Below, piece by piece: positions 1 to 4,207 of a stretch of DNA of 5,264 nucleotides; within the stretch, counting starts at the first letter, position 1; each line of letters starts with the position of its first letter. The stretch is from an uncultured Prevotella sp. GTDB lineage: Bacteria; Bacteroidota; Bacteroidia; Bacteroidales; Bacteroidaceae. Under the pieces are notes generated by a model. That model did not search any database. It was not told the origin of the DNA and was given only the letters and a program-made list of their open reading frames with translations. The stretch covers positions 1 to 5,264 of the forward strand of contig CAKQFW010000146.1 of the NCBI GenBank assembly GCA_934230965.1, written 5' to 3'. The position numbers and the translations under genes are program-made.

Positions 1-14
1 AATATACAGTTTTG

Positions 15-269
15 TGAATATTTATGCAAAACGGACTTTTAGGTTTCTTAACACAATATTTGTGAAATTTCTTACACTTTAAAAGAAATAGCACATCTCT
101 TGCTTACAGTTTTCAAAGTTGATACCTCTCGTATGCAAAAGCATGGGTTTTAGGCCCTGAAACCCTTGGTTTCAGGCTGTGAAACCCTTGGTTTTACAAC
201 GTGAAACCCATGCTTTCAGACTGTAAATCGATGGGTTTTAGAAAGCAGAAAGAACTGCATAAATATACA
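15..269. repeat. Inverted repeat bracketing the palindromic array
   Basis: The segment 256-269 (TGCATAAATATACA) is the reverse complement of 15-28 with 13 of 14 bases matching, 11 of them consecutive (18-28 with 256-266). The two arms enclose about 227 bp that contain the whole 22-bp array and an AT-rich stretch. A direct repeat AATATACAGTTTT also occurs at 1-13 and 262-274, and its core TACAGTTTT recurs at 105-113. This layout could be a small non-autonomous mobile element or composite intergenic repeat, but A/T-rich arms can match by chance. No transposase lies inside. Confidence 0.45.
135..241. repeat. Five-unit tandem array of 19-nt dyad elements, 22-bp period
   Basis: Five units lie at 135-153, 157-175, 179-197, 201-219 and 223-241, each 19 nt with a 3-nt spacer, so the register is exactly 22 bp. 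The rough consensus is GTGAAACCCTTGGTTTTAG. Unit 2 is a perfect hairpin (8-bp arms CTGAAACC/GGTTTCAG, 3-nt loop). Unit 3 forms a 9-bp stem with one G-T pair if one base is taken from its left spacer (178-198). Units 1, 4 and 5 are weaker dyads on their own, but unit 1 pairs with unit 4 over 13 bp. The array is noncoding and lies 3' of the acidic protein gene. It could be an interspersed palindromic repeat, an operator or iteron-like protein-binding array, or a structured RNA. The sequence alone does not decide between these. Confidence 0.85.
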
Positions 270-283
270 GTTTTCAGAAGACC

Positions 284-670
284 TTATTCAGCTTGCAAAA
301 GTTGGTTCTTCAGCGGGAGAAATTGGCGAGGGCAGCGACCTATCAAGCACATGTTTACAAGGCTGTTGGCAGCAATCTCTACCTGGGTCAGCTCTACCTC
401 GTCATCCACCATCAGTTCTTTAGCCAAGCATACCTCCCATGTGGTATTGAAGCAACTATCTTCTGCACCAAAATACTCTATCTCGTTTTCTTCATCCGAC
501 AAAATGCGGTAACGAATATTTTTTTTCGATGCTACCAGCGGCAACGTAAGCATCAGTTGGTAGGCTTCGCGAAAGATGGGCTGATACTGCTCGGTTTCGG
601 GAAACATCTCGTCAATGGCCAACAGTATCTCATCAATAGTAAACGATTTCAGTAAATCAATTAATTGCAT
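284..670 (-). CDS. Small acidic protein of unknown function (128 aa)
   Basis: This is an open frame of 128 codons with an ATG start at 668-670 and a TAA stop at 284-286. I do not recognise its function. The protein is strongly acidic (23 Asp/Glu against 10 Lys/Arg). It starts with an amphipathic helix-like segment (MQLIDLLKSFTIDEILLAID), has no signal peptide or membrane span, and contains a Trp-Glu-Val-Cys-Leu-Ala stretch near residue 78. Three cysteines (about 73, 80 and 108) and a fourth absent partner do not form an obvious metal motif. It looks cytoplasmic. From memory its N-terminus resembles small uncharacterised Bacteroidota DUF proteins such as DUF6557, but that is unverified. The overlapping plus-strand frames (201-512, 293-655) have basic, low-complexity composition typical of antisense shadows. 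It has its own leader about 130 bp downstream of ribH and is probably transcribed separately or by read-through. Confidence 0.75.
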   Translation of the reverse strand: MQLIDLLKSFTIDEILLAIDEMFPETEQYQPIFREAYQLMLTLPLVASKKNIRYRILSDEENEIEYFGAEDSCFNTTWEVCLAKELMVDDEVELTQVEIAANSLVNMCLIGRCPRQFLPLKNQLLQAE

Positions 671-700
671 AATAGAAAGATGTTAAGATCATATTATTAT

Positions 701-725
701 GTACCGATGACAGATGCGTCGGCAC
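701..725 (-). other. Hairpin in leader of the acidic protein gene
   Basis: Arms 701-709 and 717-725 pair over nine positions with one mismatch and one G-T pair around a 7-nt loop. Read on the minus strand it sits about 30 nt before the ATG at 670 and is followed by an A/T-rich run without a U-tract. It could be a leader structure affecting translation or a weak transcription end. Its function is not established. Confidence 0.4.
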
Positions 726-745
726 ACTTAAAACGCGCGTATACA

Positions 746-790
746 ATAAATGGACGGAACCCGTATCGCATACAGAAACCGTCCATTTAT
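746..790 (-). terminator. Perfect 12-bp stem downstream of ribH; probable terminator
   Basis: ATAAATGGACGG (746-757) and CCGTCCATTTAT (779-790) are exact reverse complements. The 21-nt interval between them contains a nested 4-bp stem (GTAT 763-766 with ATAC 770-773). It begins 14 nt beyond the ribH stop codon. On the minus strand the descending arm ends in a U-rich UUUAUU run, which suits intrinsic termination of the TPR-ribH transcript, although the U-tract is short. Because it is symmetric it could also work on the other strand. Confidence 0.6.
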
Positions 791-803
791 ACCTTATCTA
801 ATA

Positions 804-1280
804 TTAGAATTTTGCCATCTTGATAGCATCAACGGCGCACTCATCGCCCTTGTTGCCAAACTTTCCGCCGCAACGGTCAAGCGCTTGCTGAAGGTTGTCG
901 GTAGTGAGCAATCCGTAGATGATAGGAATTTCGCTGATAGTGTTCAGACGAGCAATGCCGTAAGTAACACCCTGGCAGATGTAATCGAAGTGAGGGGTCT
1001 CGCCACGAATAACGCTACCTAAGATGATAACAGCATCGTAACCACCGTGCAACACCATCTGATGTGCGCCATAAACCAGCTCAAAGCTGCCAGGCACCGT
1101 CTTCACATGAATGTTTTCAGGCAGAGCGCCATGCTTTTCAAGAGTCTTAACAGCACCGTCGAGCAGAGCACCTGTGATGTCTTCGTTCCATTCAGCCACC
1201 ACAATGCCGAAGCACATATTGCTGGCGTCAGGAATAGCAGCTACGTCGTAAGCAGAAAGATTATGAAGTGCTGTTGCCAT
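804..1280 (-). CDS. ribH: 6,7-dimethyl-8-ribityllumazine synthase
   Basis: RibH catalyses the penultimate step of riboflavin synthesis, condensing 5-amino-6-ribitylamino-uracil with 3,4-dihydroxy-2-butanone 4-phosphate to give the lumazine substrate of riboflavin synthase. It is a soluble cytoplasmic oligomer. The 158-aa protein has the family landmarks in order: AEWNEDIT (29-36), with Trp31 at the aromatic pyrimidine-binding position; VPGSFEL (62-68); [17 protein letters not shown] (86-102), with the catalytic His97; [14 protein letters not shown] (123-136), with a phosphate-binding Arg at 136; and [15 protein letters not shown] (142-156). Length is normal for the family. The ATG (1278-1280) overlaps the TAA of the upstream TPR gene as TAATG, so translation is probably coupled. 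No other riboflavin genes are in the window, and no FMN riboswitch is visible ahead of the operon. Confidence 0.97.
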   Translation of the reverse strand: MATALHNLSAYDVAAIPDASNMCFGIVVAEWNEDITGALLDGAVKTLEKHGALPENIHVKTVPGSFELVYGAHQMVLHGGYDAVIILGSVIRGETPHFDYICQGVTYGIARLNTISEIPIIYGLLTTDNLQQALDRCGGKFGNKGDECAVDAIKMAKF

Positions 1281-1981
1281 TACTCAGAAACTCTTTCAAT
1301 ATACTTATCAATCTCAGAGCTCTGAACGAGAGCCGAGTTGATATACTTTGACTTGATGTCCTGATAAATTTTCAAAGCCTCAGCTTTCTTGTTCTGGCTC
1401 TCAAGCAGCACACCAGCCTTCAACAGGAAGTTGGGCGAGATGCTGTTGTTAACGTCCATCTCCATCTTGCCGTCGGCCATCTTAGCTGCCTTCTTCAAGT
1501 AGTCGATAGCTTTGTCTACGTTGCCAGTCTGTGCATAAGCATCGGCCAAAGCACCTACAGCAGCGGGGCTTACCATAGCATCGTCGCCAGGCGAGTAAGC
1601 ATCAAGCTCTTTCACAGCCTCGTTCCACTTGCCCAAGTTAGCATAGCAGATACCAGCATAAAGGTGAGCAAGGTTTGCAGCGTCGGTGCCGCTATACTCG
1701 TCGGCCAACTTTACAAAGCCAGCGAAGGTAGCGCCATCACCGTTCAGAGCCTTGTCAAACTGCTCGTTGCTGAAATACTCCTGACCCTTAGCCAGTGCGG
1801 TATTAGCCTTATCAGCACGCGGAGCGGCATACCATACGAAATAAGCCACTGCGGCCAACACGATAACGATAACGGCAATAATGCCACCAAAGAGAGGCTT
1901 CTTGTATTTTGAAACGAAGGCCTCGGTCTTGTTAAGGTTCTCGTTTACGTCGAGAGCCTCATTGTTCTTGTTGTTTACCAT
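1280..1981 (-). CDS. Membrane-anchored tetratricopeptide repeat protein
   Basis: The protein has 233 aa. A polar, Asn-rich N-terminus (1-24) is followed by a positive cluster KYKK (25-28) and one hydrophobic span (about 29-51, [20 protein letters not shown] onward). This predicts a cytoplasmic N-terminus and a C-terminal domain outside the inner membrane. TPR-like helical hairpins follow at about 104-130 ([20 protein letters not shown]), 139-170 ([20 protein letters not shown]) and 183-213 ([20 protein letters not shown]). The single N-terminal anchor plus TPR layout resembles YfgM-type proteins, which are linked to the Sec translocon or envelope protein quality control, but that role is only an analogy. 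Its ATG (1979-1981) is the first gene behind a Bacteroidota-type promoter, and its stop overlaps the ribH start, so it leads a two-gene operon. The adjacency to ribH is, to my recollection, common in Bacteroidota without a known functional link. Confidence 0.9.
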   Translation of the reverse strand: MVNNKNNEALDVNENLNKTEAFVSKYKKPLFGGIIAVIVIVLAAVAYFVWYAAPRADKANTALAKGQEYFSNEQFDKALNGDGATFAGFVKLADEYSGTDAANLAHLYAGICYANLGKWNEAVKELDAYSPGDDAMVSPAAVGALADAYAQTGNVDKAIDYLKKAAKMADGKMEMDVNNSISPNFLLKAGVLLESQNKKAEALKIYQDIKSKYINSALVQSSEIDKYIERVSE

Positions 1982-2062
1982 TTATTTTTTGTTTTTTAAT
2001 TTTCTTAGTTATGCCTCAATGGGCTATGGGTCATGGGGCGAACAGCACATATGAAAGCGCAG

Positions 2063-2094
2063 CAAAATTAATCAAAATCTTGCACATATTGAAA
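2063..2094 (-). promoter_or_regulatory. Probable promoter of the TPR-ribH operon
   Basis: On the minus strand TAATTTTG (2063-2070) is an exact match to the Bacteroidota -7 consensus TAnnTTTG. TTTC (2091-2094) lies 20 nt upstream and matches the -33 TTTG at three of four positions. Transcription would start near 2056, leaving a leader of about 75 nt before the ATG at 1981. The last part of that leader is A-rich, as usual near starts that lack a Shine-Dalgarno sequence. Confidence 0.6.
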
Positions 2095-2109
2095 TTTATC
2101 ACTTGTTTT

Positions 2110-2141
2110 TTTCGTTTTCCACCATAAAACCTTTAACTTTG
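2110..2141 (+). promoter_or_regulatory. Probable promoter of recF
   Basis: TAACTTTG (2134-2141) is an exact TAnnTTTG -7 element. TTTC (2110-2113) stands 20 nt upstream as a three-of-four match to the -33 TTTG, the same geometry as the divergent promoter for the TPR gene. The predicted start near 2148 leaves a very short leader of about 17 nt before the ATG at 2165. The only purine-rich run, AAGGAAAA at 2145-2152, would be at the extreme 5' end. Confidence 0.6.
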
Positions 2142-2164
2142 CATAAGGAAAACCATAGTGCACG

Positions 2165-3271
2165 ATGATTTTACAGAAGATTTCAATACTGAATTTCAAA
2201 AACATACGCGAGGCCACACTGCAGTTGTCGCCCAAAATGAACTGCCTCATAGGGCATAATGGCGAAGGAAAGACCAACTTTCTTGACGCCATCTACTATC
2301 TTTCGTTCTGCAAAAGTTCGCTCAACCCTATCGACTCGCAAATCATCACGCACGACCAAGATTTCTTCATGCTCGAAGGCTTTTATGAAGACGAAAACGA
2401 GCGCATAACCGACATTTACTGCGGCATGAAGCGCGGCGTGAAGAAACATTTTAAACGCGACAAGAAAGAGTATAAGCGCTACTCAGAGCACATAGGCCTC
2501 ATACCCCTTATTATGGCATCGCCTAACGATACCGCCATCATATCAGGGGGCAGCGAGGAACGACGCCGACTGATGGACATTGTTATCTCGCAATACGACC
2601 ACCGATACATTGAAGCGCTTACGGCCTATAACAAGGCCCTGCAACAACGCAATGCCTTACTGAAGATGGAGGCCGAACCCGACGCTGCCCTACTCGACAT
2701 TTGGGAGGAAGAGATGGCACGCACAGGCGAGGTGATATACATGGCACGCAACGCCTTTATACATGAGTTTGTGCCAGTGTTTCAGCGCATTTACAACACT
2801 ATTGCCGATAACAAAGAAACGGTTTCGCTTGAATATGTTTCGCACTGCCAGCGTGGCCCACTGCTCGACGTGATACGTCGCGACCGAGCTAAAGATCGCA
2901 TCATGGGCTACTCGTTGCACGGCATACACCGCGACGAGTTGAACATGCTGCTGGGCGAATATATGATGAAGCGCGAGGGCAGCCAAGGTCAAAACAAGAC
3001 CTACGCCCTGGCACTGAAGTTGGCGCAGTTTGATTTCTTACGTCGCACCGCCTCAAAAACCACGCCACTGCTGCTGCTTGACGACATTTTCGACAAACTG
3101 GATAGCCATCGCGTAGAGCAGATTGTACGATTGGTATCGGGTAACGATTTCGGACAAATATTCATCACTGACACTAACCGCGACCACCTTGATAAAATAT
3201 TGGCTAACAGCGGGTTCGACTACAAACTATTCACCGTAACCAACGGCGAGATTAGCGAGAAAAAAGAATAA
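2165..3271 (+). CDS. recF: DNA replication/repair protein RecF
   Basis: RecF is an SMC-like ABC ATPase that works with RecO and RecR to load RecA at single-strand gaps next to duplex DNA. At 368 aa it has the normal family length. The N-terminus (ILQKISILNFKNIREATLQL) matches the RecF start pattern and supports the ATG at 2165. Walker A is GHNGEGKT (30-37), the ABC signature is SQGQNKT (273-279), and Walker B with its catalytic acidic pair and D-loop is LLLLDDIFDKLD (302-313). Between them lies YSLHGIHRDEL (about 251-261), conserved in RecF. All ATPase motifs are intact. In many bacteria recF sits in dnaA-dnaN-recF. Here it has its own promoter and is followed 38 bp later by a DUF721 gene. 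The minus-strand frames over it are antisense shadows. Confidence 0.97.
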   Translation: MILQKISILNFKNIREATLQLSPKMNCLIGHNGEGKTNFLDAIYYLSFCKSSLNPIDSQIITHDQDFFMLEGFYEDENERITDIYCGMKRGVKKHFKRDKKEYKRYSEHIGLIPLIMASPNDTAIISGGSEERRRLMDIVISQYDHRYIEALTAYNKALQQRNALLKMEAEPDAALLDIWEEEMARTGEVIYMARNAFIHEFVPVFQRIYNTIADNKETVSLEYVSHCQRGPLLDVIRRDRAKDRIMGYSLHGIHRDELNMLLGEYMMKREGSQGQNKTYALALKLAQFDFLRRTASKTTPLLLLDDIFDKLDSHRVEQIVRLVSGNDFGQIFITDTNRDHLDKILANSGFDYKLFTVTNGEISEKKE

Positions 3272-3279
3272 GAAAAGTG

Positions 3280-3301
3280 GTTTTAGTAAAAGCTCTAAAA
3301 C
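3280..3301 (+). other. Small A/T-rich hairpin between recF and the DUF721 gene
   Basis: GTTTTAG (3280-3286) and CTAAAAC (3295-3301) form a perfect 7-bp inverted repeat around an 8-nt loop in the 38-bp gap. It ends 8 nt before the ATG at 3310. The stem is weak and A/U-rich. It could modulate translation or mRNA processing, or be chance. Confidence 0.35.
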
Positions 3302-3309
3302 AATAAAAA

Positions 3310-3600
3310 ATGTTTAGACGTAACGTTCAAAGCATACAAGACCTGTTGCAGAAATATCTGCGCGACGAAGGACTGGAAACGCCCTTGCTGCAAAAACGCA
3401 TTATAGCAGCATGGGAGGCTGTTACGGGTCCTACGGTTACGGCATATACTGGCGATAAGTTTATCAAGAACCAAACACTCTTTGTAAAGATATTAAACCC
3501 CGCCTTACGACAAGACCTATCGATGATGCGCAGCCAATTGGTAAAGCGCCTCAACGCTCAGGTTGGGTCAGTGGTTATTATGGATGTGCGCATTTATTGA
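3310..3600 (+). CDS. DUF721 (DciA-like) family protein
   Basis: This 96-aa protein has the DUF721 pattern: a basic start (MFRRNVQSIQDLLQKYL), a helix leading to AAWEAVTGPTV (33-43) with the characteristic Trp35 and Gly, a short beta segment (TLFVKILNPALRQDL, about 56-70), and a C-terminal helix-strand part ending near VVIMDVRIY. The DUF721 family includes DciA, which in other bacteria interacts with the replicative helicase DnaB and assists its loading. The Bacteroidota members are short and lack the longer C-terminal extension, so helicase loading here is an inference from the family. It follows recF by 38 bp on the same strand, probably in one transcript. Its TGA (3598-3600) overlaps the end of fau on the other strand. 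Confidence 0.88.
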   Translation: MFRRNVQSIQDLLQKYLRDEGLETPLLQKRIIAAWEAVTGPTVTAYTGDKFIKNQTLFVKILNPALRQDLSMMRSQLVKRLNAQVGSVVIMDVRIY

Positions 3601-4151
3601 TGCGCAGCAGCTTCGTCTGAAGCTATCACCTCATTCATCACTACATCGGTAGCCTCAACAGGCACCTGTGACAACAGCTGAAAGCCAAAGCAGATGCCTA
3701 TGCGCCAAGCTTTGGGACAACGGGCCAAAAAGCGGTCGTAATAGCCTTTACCACGACCCAAGCGATGGCCAGCAGCATCAAAGGCCATGCCAGGCACCAC
3801 CACAACGTTGATTGCATAAACATCTTCAAACACGGGCCCAGTGGGCTCAAGTATATGGTAGGCGCCCTCGCATAGGTCGGCATCGCTATAGTAACGGCGC
3901 AGCACCATATGGCTATCGTCTACCACCACGGGCAGCACCACTTGTTTACCAGCGTCTATCAGTTGGTGCAATGCTTTACGCGTATCTACCTCGTCGGGCA
4001 ACGAACAATACATCATCACCGTTTTGGCACACACAATATGCTCGTTGGATAGCAGTTGGCGGATAGCAGAAAGCGACATTTCGCCCAACTGCTGCTGGGT
4101 GAAATGTCGCTTTTGTGTGCGTATGAGTTTTCTCAGTTCTTTCTTATCCAT
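3594..4151 (-). CDS. fau: 5-formyltetrahydrofolate cyclo-ligase
   Basis: The enzyme (also called MTHFS or YgfA) uses ATP to convert 5-formyltetrahydrofolate to 5,10-methenyltetrahydrofolate, recycling a folate form that inhibits other folate enzymes. It acts in the cytoplasm. With the ATG at 4149-4151 it has 185 aa, normal for the family. Motifs are an N-terminal basic helix KKELRKLIRTQKR (3-15), MYCSLPDEVDT (47-57), LEPTGP (101-106), and VVPGMAFDAAGHRLG (118-132), which runs directly into the hallmark GRGKGYYDRFL (132-142). A longer frame begins at a GTG at 4182-4184 and adds 11 residues, but MDKKELRKLIRTQ is the typical family start. The gene lies 56 bp after the S41 peptidase on the same strand, so they are probably co-transcribed. 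Its last codons overlap the DUF721 gene by 7 bp, tail to tail. There is no clear Shine-Dalgarno sequence. Confidence 0.95.
   Translation of the reverse strand: MDKKELRKLIRTQKRHFTQQQLGEMSLSAIRQLLSNEHIVCAKTVMMYCSLPDEVDTRKALHQLIDAGKQVVLPVVVDDSHMVLRRYYSDADLCEGAYHILEPTGPVFEDVYAINVVVVPGMAFDAAGHRLGRGKGYYDRFLARCPKAWRIGICFGFQLLSQVPVEATDVVMNEVIASDEAAAHQ
3609..3624. other. Hairpin at the convergent gene junction
   Basis: AGCTTC (3609-3614) and GAAGCT (3619-3624) pair perfectly around a GTCT tetraloop. It lies 8 nt beyond the DUF721 stop codon and inside the last codons of fau. It is the only compact stem near the tail-to-tail junction, but it has no U-tract on either strand, so a role in stopping either transcript is doubtful. 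Confidence 0.3.
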
Positions 4152-4173
4152 TTGTCTTCGCACGCTTATCCAT
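4144..4173 (-). CDS. Possible 9-codon leader ORF overlapping the fau start
   Basis: An ATG at 4171-4173 opens a nine-codon frame (MDKRAKTNG) whose TAA (4144-4146) falls inside codons 2-3 of fau. It is out of frame with fau. It lies within an imperfect tandem duplication of the fau start region, with ATGGATAAG present twice, 22 nt apart. It may be a by-product of the duplication or a translational leader that couples to fau by reinitiation. No peptide function is suggested by its sequence. Confidence 0.2.
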   Translation of the reverse strand: MDKRAKTNG

Positions 4174-4188
4174 TGAGATAGCACGCTT
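4146..4188 (-). repeat. Imperfect 21-22-nt tandem duplication ahead of fau
   Basis: On the minus strand AAGCGTGC occurs at 4181-4188 and 4160-4167 (21 nt apart), and ATGGATAAG occurs at 4165-4173 and 4143-4151 (22 nt apart), in the same order. The differing middle parts suggest an old duplication. The copy nearest the gene carries the real fau start, and the other carries an out-of-frame ATG. Confidence 0.6.
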
Positions 4189-4207
4189 TTCTTTACAATA
4201 ATTGCGC

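Noticed and set aside
22..30. DnaA box or replication origin (TTATGCAAA)
   Set aside because: Only a single near-match (one mismatch to TTATNCACA) is present, with no cluster of boxes and no origin-linked genes such as dnaA or dnaN.
135..241. CRISPR array
   Set aside because: The repeat units are 19 nt with only 3-nt spacers, the units vary, and there are no unique spacers of about 30 nt and no cas genes.
295..313. Sixth copy of the palindromic unit (GCAAAAGTTGGTTCTTCAG)
   Set aside because: It resembles unit 1 over seven bases but is out of the 22-bp register, lies inside the 3' end of a coding region, and does not form a dyad.
201..655. Plus-strand ORFs 201-512 and 293-655 as genes
   Set aside because: They are antisense to the better-composed 284-670 frame. 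One starts inside the repeat array, and both have Cys/Ser/aromatic-rich composition without family motifs.
1982..2164. FMN riboswitch ahead of the ribH operon
   Set aside because: The gap is AT-rich and contains two promoters. None of the conserved RFN-element segments could be seen, and the predicted leader of about 75 nt is too short.
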